A DNA stretch of 8,574 nt from Bacillus sp. AFS037270 (GTDB taxonomy: Bacteria > Bacillota > Bacilli > Bacillales_B > DSM-18226): positions 1-8,574 of the forward strand of contig NZ_NUNF01000011.1 of the NCBI RefSeq assembly GCF_002585305.1, given 5' to 3'. The first letter of the stretch is position 1; each line of letters opens with the position of its first letter. A program made the position numbers and the translations under genes. Of the stretch, positions 1-6,982 are shown one piece after another. Under the pieces are notes generated by a model. It searched no databases. It had not been told where the DNA came from and was given only the letters and a program-made list of their open reading frames with translations.

Positions 1-4
1 GACG

Positions 5-90
5 GATTGGCTTATGACCCGAGCCCCTAGGCGATGCAGCTAGACAAACCGAAAAGCGGAAGCGCCTTGACGCTTCAGCGGGACATTTCT
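5..90. repeat. GC-rich intergenic repeat-like element upstream of def
   Basis: This stretch is much more GC-rich than the AT-rich leader that follows it (about 91-130) and does not read as protein in any frame (stops in all three + frames within the first 43 bases). It contains the segment GAGCCCCTAGGCG (21-33), the segment AGCTAGACAAACCGAAAAGCGG (38-59) and a perfect hairpin GAAGCG/CGCTTC (59-64 with 71-76, 6-base loop). The wording resembles a dispersed intergenic repeat that I recall from many Bacillus-group genomes; that is memory, not a search. A shorter related sequence lies at 2921-2955. The element may begin upstream of the window. Function unknown; it could be a miniature transposable or REP-like element. 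Confidence 0.55.
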
Positions 91-136
91 CGAAGATTAA
101 TAATATAAAATATACAGCTAAAAGCTTGGGCATATT

Positions 137-141
137 GGAGG
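137..141 (+). promoter_or_regulatory. Ribosome binding site of def
   Basis: GGAGG lies 7 bases before the TTG at 149. It is a near-perfect Shine-Dalgarno sequence and supports TTG as the def start despite its being a non-AUG codon. Confidence 0.85.
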
Positions 142-148
142 AACAAAA

Positions 149-634
149 TTGGCAATTAGAAAAATAGTGATTCACCCTGCTGATATACTAGAGAAATCTT
201 GCAAAGCAGTAGTGAGTTTTGATAAAAAATTAGCACGTATCTTAGATGATATGTATGATACGATGATTGAATTTGATGGGGTTGGACTTGCTGCCCCGCA
301 AATTGGACTTGACGCCAGGATAGCGATTGTGGATATAGATGATGAACACGGCACGATTGAAATGATTAACCCGCGCGTTATTGAAACATCAGGAGAACAA
401 ACGGACCCGGAAGGCTGTCTCAGCTTTCCCGGACTATATGGCGAGGTTACACGGCCTAATTATGTGAAGATTGAAGCTTTTGACCGAAAAGGAAGAGAGT
501 ATACGCTTGAGGCCGAAGGTTTCTTAGCCAGAGCAGTTCAACATGAAATCGACCATCTTGACGGTATTCTATTTACCACAAAAGTTTCAAGATATCTTGA
601 GGAAGAAGAGTTAAAAGGAGTAGAAAGTGAATGA
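149..634 (+). CDS. def: Peptide deformylase, type I
   Basis: Metalloenzyme that removes the N-formyl group from the first methionine of nascent proteins at the ribosome exit. At 161 aa it has the size of the short, type I-like B. subtilis Def rather than the longer type II enzymes. All three family motifs are visible: [10 protein letters not shown] at residues 44-53, EGCLSFP at 88-94 with metal ligand Cys90, and QHEIDHLDG at 131-139 with metal ligands His132 and His136 and catalytic Glu133. The start is TTG at 149, chosen because GGAGG sits 7 bases upstream and the protein then begins MAIRKIV, as expected for the family. The last codons overlap fmt by ATGA, so the two formyl-cycle enzymes are probably translationally coupled. 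In related genomes priA lies just upstream; here a repeat-like element occupies the visible leader and no clear promoter is seen. Confidence 0.97.
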   Translation: MAIRKIVIHPADILEKSCKAVVSFDKKLARILDDMYDTMIEFDGVGLAAPQIGLDARIAIVDIDDEHGTIEMINPRVIETSGEQTDPEGCLSFPGLYGEVTRPNYVKIEAFDRKGREYTLEAEGFLARAVQHEIDHLDGILFTTKVSRYLEEEELKGVESE

Positions 635-1572
635 CCAAAATTGTTTTTATGGGTACCCCGGATTTTTCAGTGCCTGTTTTACAGCAAATCATTAAAGATG
701 GTTATGAGGTGATAGGTGTAGTAACCCAGCCTGACCGGCCAGTAGGGCGAAAGAAAGTGTTAACTCCTCCCCCTGTAAAGGTTGAGGCAGTCAAACACGG
801 TATCCCAGTCTATCAACCAGAAAAGATCCGCCAAGAAGAGGAGCTTGCCAAAATTTTAGCATTAAAACCAGATTTAATTATAACAGCTGCTTTTGGGCAA
901 ATTTTACCTAAGAAGCTGTTAGATGCTCCAAAATTCGGCTGCATCAATGTTCATGCTTCCTTGTTACCTGAACTTCGCGGCGGTGCACCAATACATTATG
1001 CGATCATTCAAGGAAAAAAGAAAACGGGTGTCACCATTATGTATATGGTCGAAAAATTAGATGCTGGTGATATCTTAACTAGCGTAGAAGTACCGATTAG
1101 TGAAAATGATAATGTTGGTACACTTTTTGAAAAGTTAAGTACAGCTGGGGCTGAACTGTTATCAGAAACTCTGCCTCTTTTATTGGCAGGTCGTCTTACC
1201 CCCAAGCCCCAAAACGAGGAAGAAGCTACATTTGCCACTAACATTAAACGGGAACAGGAAAAGATTGATTGGGAGAAAGCGGGAGAGGAAATTTATAACC
1301 ATATCCGCGGGTTAAACCCATGGCCAGTTGCGTTTACGACCATGGAGGGTCAGGTTTTAAAGATTTGGCAGTCCGAAAAAGTCGCTGGTTTAAAGGGGGA
1401 ACCCGGGACGATTTTAAAAATAGAATCAGATGGCTTCACGGTTGGAACTGGAAATGAAACAGCAATTAAAATTATTGAATTACAGCCTTCAGGTAAAACC
1501 AAAATGCAAAGTGAACAATTTTTAAGAGGTGCTGGTTCAAAAATTACATTGAGCAGTAAGCTAGGAGAATAA
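631..1572 (+). CDS. fmt: Methionyl-tRNA formyltransferase
   Basis: Transfers a formyl group from 10-formyltetrahydrofolate to Met-tRNAfMet, making the initiator tRNA whose product Def later deformylates. The 313-aa length is typical. The N-terminal Rossmann-type formyltransferase domain spans about residues 1-200: it starts with [10 protein letters not shown] (4-13) and carries the folate/catalytic stretch INVHASLLP (105-113), with Asn106 and His108, plus Asp144 in KLDAGD. These match the numbering of the catalytic Asn106/His108/Asp144 of the E. coli enzyme. A basic loop after [12 protein letters not shown] (31-42) fits the tRNA-acceptor-recognition insert. The C-terminal tRNA-binding domain runs from about 205 to the end. 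The ATG overlaps the def stop by four bases; AAGGAG at 615-620 within def serves as its ribosome binding site. No anomaly seen. Confidence 0.97.
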   Translation: MTKIVFMGTPDFSVPVLQQIIKDGYEVIGVVTQPDRPVGRKKVLTPPPVKVEAVKHGIPVYQPEKIRQEEELAKILALKPDLIITAAFGQILPKKLLDAPKFGCINVHASLLPELRGGAPIHYAIIQGKKKTGVTIMYMVEKLDAGDILTSVEVPISENDNVGTLFEKLSTAGAELLSETLPLLLAGRLTPKPQNEEEATFATNIKREQEKIDWEKAGEEIYNHIRGLNPWPVAFTTMEGQVLKIWQSEKVAGLKGEPGTILKIESDGFTVGTGNETAIKIIELQPSGKTKMQSEQFLRGAGSKITLSSKLGE

Positions 1573-1573
1573 G

Positions 1574-2920
1574 ATGACCTCTACGAAAAAAAATGTACGT
1601 GCAATCGCAATGGATCTTTTAGTGACCATTGAGAAAAACCAATCCTATAGCAATTTACTTCTTAACAGCACAATTGAAAAAAACCAATTGTCGGCAGTAG
1701 ATGTCGGATTATTAACAGAACTAACGTATGGAACATTGCAAAGACGAATGGCCCTAGACTTCTACTTACATCCTTTCATCAAAGATAATAAAAAATTAGC
1801 CAATTGGATCCATCATCTACTTAGATTAACGCTATATCAAATGGTTTATCTCGATCGGATACCAGATCGGGCTGCTATTTTTGAAGCCGTAGAAATTGCC
1901 AAAGAACGCGGGCATAAAGGGATTGCCAGTTTGGTGAATGGCGTGCTAAGAAATATCCAGCGGCAGGGGCTCCCATCCTTAAATGATGTGGCCGACCCAA
2001 TCGAAAGATTAGCACTTGAAACCAGCCACCCGGTATGGCTTGTTACAAGATGGGTTAACCAATTTGGGTATGATAAAACGAAAGAAATGTGTGAAATTAA
2101 TTTAACTGCACCAATGCAAACGGCGAGAGTTAATCTTACCAAAATTTCTAGAGATGAATGTGTTTCCCTATTAGAAGAGGATGGATTTCAAATTGAGAAA
2201 AGTCCAATTATCCCAGAAGCAATCAGGTCATTAAAAGGGAATTTAGCTTCGACGATATCCTTTAATTATGGAATGTTCACCATCCAAGACGAAAGTTCAA
2301 TGCTGGCTGCTTATGCATTGGGTGCAATGGAAGATGAATATATTCTCGATGCATGTGCAGCGCCGGGCGGGAAAAGTACCCATATTGCTGAAAAAATGAA
2401 TAATACGGGTGAAGTGATATCGGTTGACCTTCATCAGCACAAAGTAAGATTAATCAATGATAATGCCAAGCGATTAGGGTTATCAAATATCATTACAAGT
2501 GTTGCAGATTCTAGACATTTACAGGAAAAGTTCAAGTTTGAATCATTCGACCGAATACTTCTCGATGCGCCTTGTTCCGGACTTGGGGTAATGAGAAGAA
2601 AGCCTGACATGAAATATACCAAAACTGAACAAGACATAGAACGTTTAAGCAACATCCAGCAAAACCTATTAGAGTCGGTTACCCCGCTCCTAAAAAAAGG
2701 CGGTATTCTTGTCTATAGTACTTGTACAGTAGATAAAGCGGAAAATGAACATACAGTTAAGGCATTTTTAGAGAATCATCCGGAGTTCGAGGGTGATATC
2801 ACTTTTAAAAGCAGGATGCCAGAAGCCATTCAACCATTAATTACAGGTTTTGATTTGCAAATTTTCCCTCAGGATATTGGCTCCGATGGGTTTTATATTG
2901 CCGTTTTAAGAAAATCGTAA
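1574..2920 (+). CDS. rsmB: 16S rRNA (cytosine(967)-C(5))-methyltransferase RsmB
   Basis: SAM-dependent enzyme that makes m5C at the position equivalent to C967 of E. coli 16S rRNA; formerly Sun/YloM. The 448-aa protein has an N-terminal NusB-like RNA-binding domain (about residues 5-130, with LLTELTYGTLQRR at 46-58 and GHKGIASLVNGVLRN at 113-127), a linker/PUA-like part, then a Rossmann methyltransferase. SAM motif I is DACAAPGGKS (259-268). Motif IV is DAPCSG (331-336) with Cys334, and motif VI is STCT (382-385) with Cys384, expected to be the nucleophile that attacks C6 of cytosine while Cys334 releases the product. The ATG is one base after the fmt stop, with AGGAG at 1563-1567 inside the end of fmt, so translation is probably coupled. 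The NusB domain distinguishes it from RsmF/NOP2-type relatives. Confidence 0.95.
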   Translation: MTSTKKNVRAIAMDLLVTIEKNQSYSNLLLNSTIEKNQLSAVDVGLLTELTYGTLQRRMALDFYLHPFIKDNKKLANWIHHLLRLTLYQMVYLDRIPDRAAIFEAVEIAKERGHKGIASLVNGVLRNIQRQGLPSLNDVADPIERLALETSHPVWLVTRWVNQFGYDKTKEMCEINLTAPMQTARVNLTKISRDECVSLLEEDGFQIEKSPIIPEAIRSLKGNLASTISFNYGMFTIQDESSMLAAYALGAMEDEYILDACAAPGGKSTHIAEKMNNTGEVISVDLHQHKVRLINDNAKRLGLSNIITSVADSRHLQEKFKFESFDRILLDAPCSGLGVMRRKPDMKYTKTEQDIERLSNIQQNLLESVTPLLKKGGILVYSTCTVDKAENEHTVKAFLENHPEFEGDITFKSRMPEAIQPLITGFDLQIFPQDIGSDGFYIAVLRKS

Positions 2921-2955
2921 GAGCCTTGGCGCTCGAGCCAGACAATAGAAAGTAG
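2921..2955. repeat. Degraded copy of the upstream GC-rich element
   Basis: The gap between rsmB and rlmN begins directly after the rsmB stop with GAGCC, then GGCG, GAGC, AGACAA and GAAAG. The same words occur in the same order as at 21-59 (GAGCC, GGCG, CAGC, AGACAA, GAAAAG). TGGC/GCCA (2927-2930 with 2937-2940) can form a short stem around the palindrome CTCGAG. The match is partial, so shared origin is an inference. The copy's end merges with the rlmN ribosome binding site. Confidence 0.4.
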
Positions 2956-2958
2956 GTG
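2954..2958 (+). promoter_or_regulatory. Ribosome binding site of rlmN
   Basis: AGGTG lies 6 bases before TTG 2965. The only nearby ATG (3001) is preceded by ACTGAGACAAAAACAACA, with no Shine-Dalgarno sequence, so this site favours the TTG start. Confidence 0.65.
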
Positions 2959-2964
2959 TAACAG

Positions 2965-4056
2965 TTGGAACAATTAAATACAACTGAGACAAAAACAACA
3001 ATGGACATTAAGAAAAAGTCAATCTACTCCCTTCAGCTGGAAGAATTAAAAAACTGGCTGTCAGAGAATGGTGAAAAGTCATTCCGTGCCGAGCAAATTT
3101 TCGATTGGCTCTATAAAAAAAGAATTACCTCTTTTGAAGATATGAACAATTTATCAAAGGGCCTGCGGGAAAAACTAGATGAACATTTTCAGATTACCAC
3201 ATTGAATACGATTATCCAGCAAACTTCTGCAGATGGAACTATTAAATTCTTATTTGAGCTTCATGATGGCTACTCAATTGAAACGGTGCTTATGAGACAT
3301 GATTATGGGAATTCAGTTTGCGTCACCACACAGGTAGGCTGCCGAATTGGCTGTACCTTCTGTGCCTCGACTCTCGGTGGGTTAAAAAGACACCTAGAAG
3401 CAGGAGAAATTGTTGCTCAAGTTGTCAAGGTACAACAAGCTTTGGATGAAACTGATGAGCGGGTAGACTCTGTGGTGATCATGGGGATAGGCGAGCCGTT
3501 TGATAATTACGACAACATGTTAGCCTTTTTAAAAATTATCAATCACGATAAATCATTGAATATTGGGGCGCGCCATATTACCGTTTCGACCAGTGGAATC
3601 GTTCCAAAAATCTATCAATTTGCAGATGAAAATACGCAAATTAATTTTGCCATTTCACTTCATGCACCAAATACCGAACTTCGTTCTAGATTAATGCCAA
3701 TTAATAAGGCATATAAACTTGATGACTTAATGAAAGCAGTACGGTATTATATCGATAAGACAGGTCGACGTATTAGTTTTGAATACGGCCTTTTTGGTGG
3801 TGTAAATGATTCAACAGAACACGCTGAAGAATTAGCAGCCCTCTTAAAAGGGCTAAAATGTCACGTGAATTTAATTCCTGTTAACTATGTACCAGAAAGG
3901 GATTATGTTCGTACACCAAGGGATAAAATTTTTGCTTTTGAAAAAACATTGAAAAACTTAGGTGTTAATGTAACTATCCGCCGAGAGCAGGGGTCAGATA
4001 TTGCTGCAGCATGTGGACAACTTCGTGCAAAGGAGCGGAAGGAAGAGACGAGGTGA
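2965..4056 (+). CDS. rlmN: Dual-specificity 23S rRNA/tRNA adenine-C2 methyltransferase RlmN
   Basis: Radical-SAM enzyme that methylates C2 of adenine at 23S rRNA position 2503 (E. coli numbering) and at A37 of some tRNAs. The 363-aa length is typical. The N-terminal helical RNA-binding domain (about 20-95) precedes the radical-SAM barrel. The [4Fe-4S] ligands are Cys126, Cys130 and Cys133 in CRIGCTFC. Cys350 in AAACGQL is the expected methyl-carrying cysteine and Cys119 the resolving one, matching the E. coli layout Cys355/Cys118. Gly-rich [12 protein letters not shown] (173-184) is the SAM-binding GEP motif. These features separate it from its relative Cfr only weakly, but gene order and length favour RlmN. 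The TTG start at 2965 is supported by AGGTG six bases upstream; an in-frame ATG at 3001 would give a protein 12 residues shorter but has no ribosome binding site. Confidence 0.95.
   Translation: MEQLNTTETKTTMDIKKKSIYSLQLEELKNWLSENGEKSFRAEQIFDWLYKKRITSFEDMNNLSKGLREKLDEHFQITTLNTIIQQTSADGTIKFLFELHDGYSIETVLMRHDYGNSVCVTTQVGCRIGCTFCASTLGGLKRHLEAGEIVAQVVKVQQALDETDERVDSVVIMGIGEPFDNYDNMLAFLKIINHDKSLNIGARHITVSTSGIVPKIYQFADENTQINFAISLHAPNTELRSRLMPINKAYKLDDLMKAVRYYIDKTGRRISFEYGLFGGVNDSTEHAEELAALLKGLKCHVNLIPVNYVPERDYVRTPRDKIFAFEKTLKNLGVNVTIRREQGSDIAAACGQLRAKERKEETR
4050..4056 (+). promoter_or_regulatory. Ribosome binding site of prpC
   Basis: GAGGTGA overlaps the rlmN stop codon and lies just before ATG 4061. 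It decides this start against an in-frame upstream codon at 4001 that lies inside rlmN and would add 20 residues unlike the PP2C family's N-terminus. Confidence 0.75.
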
Positions 4057-4060
4057 AGGG

Positions 4061-4813
4061 ATGAAAGCCGTATTTCAAACAGATAGAGGGAGAGTGCGTC
4101 TTCATAATGAAGATGCCGGTGGTGTATTTAGAAATAGGGACGGTTTCCGCCTCGCCATTGTTGCCGATGGGATGGGCGGTCACCGTGCTGGTGACGTAGC
4201 AAGTGAGATGACAATCAGTGCTTTAAAAACAGAATGGGAATCAGCAAATGGGATAAATACGGCCGGTGATGCTGAGAGCTGGCTTAAAGAGCAAATTAAG
4301 AAAGTCAATCTATTATTATTGGACCATGCAACCAATAACACTGAATGTGACGGGATGGGGACAACGATTGTTGCTGCCATTACCACGGACACTTTTGCTA
4401 CAATTGCCAATATTGGTGACAGCAGAGGTTATTTGCTAAACGAATCCGGCTTTAAACAGATTACCGAAGATCATTCCCTTGTTAATGAACTCGTTAGATC
4501 CGGACAAATATCAAAAGAGGATGCCGAACATCATCCACGGAAGAATGTTTTATTGCGGGCATTAGGGACGGAAAAAACAGTCGAAATGGATATCAAGACA
4601 ATCATTTTTGAAGAAGGAGACATCCTTTTACTTTGTTCCGATGGTTTATCCAATAAAGTCAATGAAGCAGAGATGATGGAATTATTGCAAAATGATGGAA
4701 ATTTACAACAAAAAGCAGACACCCTTATCTTACTTGCAAATGAAAATGGCGGAGAGGATAACATTACACTGGCTATTGTCGAGTTTTCTGAAACACGCGA
4801 GGATGATGTTTAG
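4061..4813 (+). CDS. prpC: PP2C-family Ser/Thr protein phosphatase (PrpC/Stp)
   Basis: Metal-dependent PPM/PP2C phosphatase that dephosphorylates PrkC and its substrates in the cytoplasm. The 250-aa protein begins MKAVFQTDRG and shows the family motifs in order: RLHNED (13-18), ADGMGGH (35-41) with metal ligand Asp36, GMGTT (98-102), NIGDSR (117-122), ITEDHSL (134-140), CSDGL (192-196) with Asp194, and GEDNIT (231-236) with Asp233. No membrane segment or extra domain is seen, as expected for the small bacterial soluble type. The start at 4061 lies four bases after the rlmN stop and has a good ribosome binding site; a longer reading from 4001 lies inside rlmN and is not supported. Its stop codon directly touches the prkC start, so phosphatase and kinase are made as a pair from one message. 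Confidence 0.95.
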   Translation: MKAVFQTDRGRVRLHNEDAGGVFRNRDGFRLAIVADGMGGHRAGDVASEMTISALKTEWESANGINTAGDAESWLKEQIKKVNLLLLDHATNNTECDGMGTTIVAAITTDTFATIANIGDSRGYLLNESGFKQITEDHSLVNELVRSGQISKEDAEHHPRKNVLLRALGTEKTVEMDIKTIIFEEGDILLLCSDGLSNKVNEAEMMELLQNDGNLQQKADTLILLANENGGEDNITLAIVEFSETREDDV

Positions 4814-6883
4814 ATGTTGATTGGAAAAAGATTAAGTGGCCGCTATAAAATATTGGATATGATTGGCGGAGGAGGCATGGCCAATGTCTACTTGGCCCAT
4901 GATATGATCCTTGACCGAGATGTTGCGGTGAAAATGCTTCGACTGGATTTTGCCAATGATGAAGAATTTATCCGCCGATTCCGCCGGGAAGCACAATCAG
5001 CAACAAGTCTTGCACATCCAAATATTGTAAGTATCTACGACGTTGGCGAAGAAAATGATCTTTATTATATTGTGATGGAATTTGTAGATGGTCAGACGTT
5101 GAAACAATACATACAACAAAATTCACCACTTCGAGTGGAGGATTCCATTGGAATCATGAGACAGCTTACGTCAGCTATCTCGCATGCCCATCAAAACCAT
5201 ATTATCCATCGTGATATAAAACCGCATAACATTTTGGTAGACCACGAAGGTAACGTGAAAATCACGGATTTTGGTATTGCGATGGCACTTAGTGCAACGA
5301 GTATCACGCAGACTAATTCCGTCTTAGGTTCCGTGCATTACTTATCACCTGAACAAGCACGAGGTGGCATGGCCAACGGGAAGTCCGATATATATTCACT
5401 AGGGATCGTCATGTTTGAACTATTGACAGGCAGGCTGCCATTTTCGGGGGAGTCAGCGGTGTCGATTGCTCTTAAGCACCTTCAGTCGGAAACCCCTTCT
5501 GTCAGAAGATGGAATCCAAACATCCCGCAAAGTGTTGAGAATATTGTCTTAAAGGCTACCGCAAAGGACCCCTTTCATCGTTATAATAGTGTAGATGAAA
5601 TGGAGGACGATCTGCGTACGGCCCTTGATCCAGAGCGAATGGATGAACTGAAGTTTACCATTCCAGTCGATGATGATGCTACAAAAGCAATTCCAGTGAT
5701 CACAAATCACCAACCCTTGAAAAGTTTGGATGAAACAATGGTCCATAGTAATGAAAAAACAGCGAATAACCAGAAAGATACGTCAAATAAAGGAAAAACA
5801 AACACAAAAAAGCGGAAAAAGTGGCCGATTGTTTTAATATCTACTTTTTTAGTTCTAGTCATTCTTGCTATATTAACTTTTACCTTTTTACCAAGTTTGT
5901 TAGCTCCTAAAGATGTAAAGGTACCGGACTTAAGCGGTATGACCTTAGATGATGCTATTTCCAAACTCAAGTTAAAAGGATTAGCAGCTGGTAATCAAGT
6001 TGAAATTTCTGATGAAAATGTCAAAGAAGGTAATGTAATAAAAACCGTCCCTGAAAGCGGTAGTTCTGTAAAAGAAAATTCAAAAATAACTATCTATGTT
6101 AGTACGGGTAAAGAAAAATATGAATTGTCCGATTATGTCGGGCGGGATTATGATGATGTTAGTCGTTTACTAGAAGATCAGGGATTTAAAGATATCCAGA
6201 AAATCGAAAAAAACGATGACAGTGAACCTGGAACCATTCTCAGTCAAAATCGATCCGCCGGAGAAAAGGTCGTTCCTGAAGAAACAGACCTCGAGTTTGA
6301 AGTCAGTAAAGGGCCGGAAAAAATTATTTTAAAAGATTTAACCCAATACAATTTAAAAATGGCCCAAGACTATGCTTCTTTGGTAGGTCTAACCATAGAT
6401 GCTTCAGAGGAAAAATATGATGAAAATGTTCCTGCTGGTATGGTAATTTCGCAGAATCCAGCCCCAGGGACTGAATTAGAAAAAGGTGACAAAGTTAAGG
6501 TAGTCATATCAAAGGGGAAAGAAGATAAGCCGCCTAAAGAAGTGATTATTGAGTTAGCCATTCCATATGAGCCAGCTGTACTAGGAGAGCCAGGCCAGAA
6601 ACAACTTGTGAACATTTTAATCGAGGATATGAACCACAGTATGACTGAACCTGCAGATACCTTTTATATTACGGAAAATACGAAAAAGCAAATTAAATTA
6701 ATGATTCCCTATGGCAAGAAGGCCGGTTACAAAGTCATTCGTGATAACAAGGTGATTATCGATGAAAATAAAAACTATTCAGATGTAGATTCAGAAACTA
6801 CATCTGAATCAACACCAGTAACAACTTCAGAAACCAATACTGGTACAACTACGGACACAGCGACTGACACAACGACAGAATAA
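4814..6883 (+). CDS. prkC: PASTA-domain membrane Ser/Thr protein kinase PrkC
   Basis: Hanks-type transmembrane kinase sensing peptidoglycan fragments and phosphorylating cell-wall, translation and metabolic proteins. Kinase domain about 10-270: glycine loop GGGGMANV (18-25), Lys40, Glu59, HRDIKPHN (132-139), DFG (152-154), activation loop with Thr162, Ser163, Thr165, Thr167. Thr290 matches a known B. subtilis autophosphorylation position. A basic stretch KKRKKW (332-337) precedes one membrane segment (about 338-362). Three PASTA repeats follow (about 365-431, 435-500, 502-568), then an Ig-like C-terminal domain (about 577-654). Residues from about 655 form an acidic Ser/Thr-rich tail that makes the protein 689 aa, about 40 longer than B. 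subtilis PrkC (648 aa, from memory). The ATG follows the prpC stop with no gap; only a weak GAGG (4799-4802) precedes it, suggesting coupling to prpC. Confidence 0.96.
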   Translation: MLIGKRLSGRYKILDMIGGGGMANVYLAHDMILDRDVAVKMLRLDFANDEEFIRRFRREAQSATSLAHPNIVSIYDVGEENDLYYIVMEFVDGQTLKQYIQQNSPLRVEDSIGIMRQLTSAISHAHQNHIIHRDIKPHNILVDHEGNVKITDFGIAMALSATSITQTNSVLGSVHYLSPEQARGGMANGKSDIYSLGIVMFELLTGRLPFSGESAVSIALKHLQSETPSVRRWNPNIPQSVENIVLKATAKDPFHRYNSVDEMEDDLRTALDPERMDELKFTIPVDDDATKAIPVITNHQPLKSLDETMVHSNEKTANNQKDTSNKGKTNTKKRKKWPIVLISTFLVLVILAILTFTFLPSLLAPKDVKVPDLSGMTLDDAISKLKLKGLAAGNQVEISDENVKEGNVIKTVPESGSSVKENSKITIYVSTGKEKYELSDYVGRDYDDVSRLLEDQGFKDIQKIEKNDDSEPGTILSQNRSAGEKVVPEETDLEFEVSKGPEKIILKDLTQYNLKMAQDYASLVGLTIDASEEKYDENVPAGMVISQNPAPGTELEKGDKVKVVISKGKEDKPPKEVIIELAIPYEPAVLGEPGQKQLVNILIEDMNHSMTEPADTFYITENTKKQIKLMIPYGKKAGYKVIRDNKVIIDENKNYSDVDSETTSESTPVTTSETNTGTTTDTATDTTTE
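6777..6809 (+). repeat. 12-bp perfect inverted repeat in the 3' end of prkC
   Basis: ATTCAGATGTAG (6777-6788) is the exact reverse complement of CTACATCTGAAT (6798-6809), with a 9-base loop ATTCAGAAA that itself begins with a copy of the arm's ATTCAG. It would form a strong RNA hairpin about 75 bases before the prkC stop. No T-run follows, so it is not a standard terminator. It encodes the start of the Ser/Thr-rich tail of PrkC. Confidence 0.8.
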
Positions 6884-6969
6884 TTAGTATTACTCTGATC
6901 CAGAATAAGATGGATAAAATTCGTGTAGATTTTAAAGGAAGAAATTAATTATTTGGTAAGTAAAAGGGC

Positions 6970-6975
6970 AAGGAG
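6970..6975 (+). promoter_or_regulatory. Ribosome binding site of rsgA
   Basis: AAGGAG lies 7 bases before ATG 6983. It favours this start over the in-frame TTG at 6953, which would add ten residues (MVSKRARSVA) upstream of the family-typical MPEGKI. Confidence 0.85.
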
Positions 6976-6982
6976 TGTAGCT

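Noticed and set aside
1..43. C-terminal end of priA
   Set aside because: All three + frames reach a stop within 43 bases and none reads like a helicase C-terminus; the DNA looks like a repeat element.
67..116. Promoter for def: TTGACG at 67-72 with TATA-like words at 101-116
   Set aside because: The spacing from TTGACG to any TATAAT-like hexamer is about 28 bases or more, and no good -35 lies 17 bases before those hexamers.
1628..1687. Near-identical 15-base direct repeat encoding IEKNQ twice in RsmB
   Set aside because: It is a single short match in AT-rich coding DNA, in frame, inside the NusB-like domain of a normal-length protein; likely chance.
4001..4060. Longer N-terminus for PrpC
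   Set aside because: It lies inside rlmN, encodes residues unlike the PP2C start, and ATG 4061 has a good ribosome binding site.
6953..6982. TTG start adding ten residues to RsgA
   Set aside because: The ATG at 6983 has AAGGAG at ideal spacing and gives the family N-terminus MPEGKI.
6884..6982. Promoter, terminator or small gene in the prkC-rsgA gap
   Set aside because: Only a 5-bp stem (ATCCA 6898-6902 with TGGAT 6911-6915) without a T-run, no convincing -35/-10 pair, and a 12-codon frame at 6910 without ribosome binding site.
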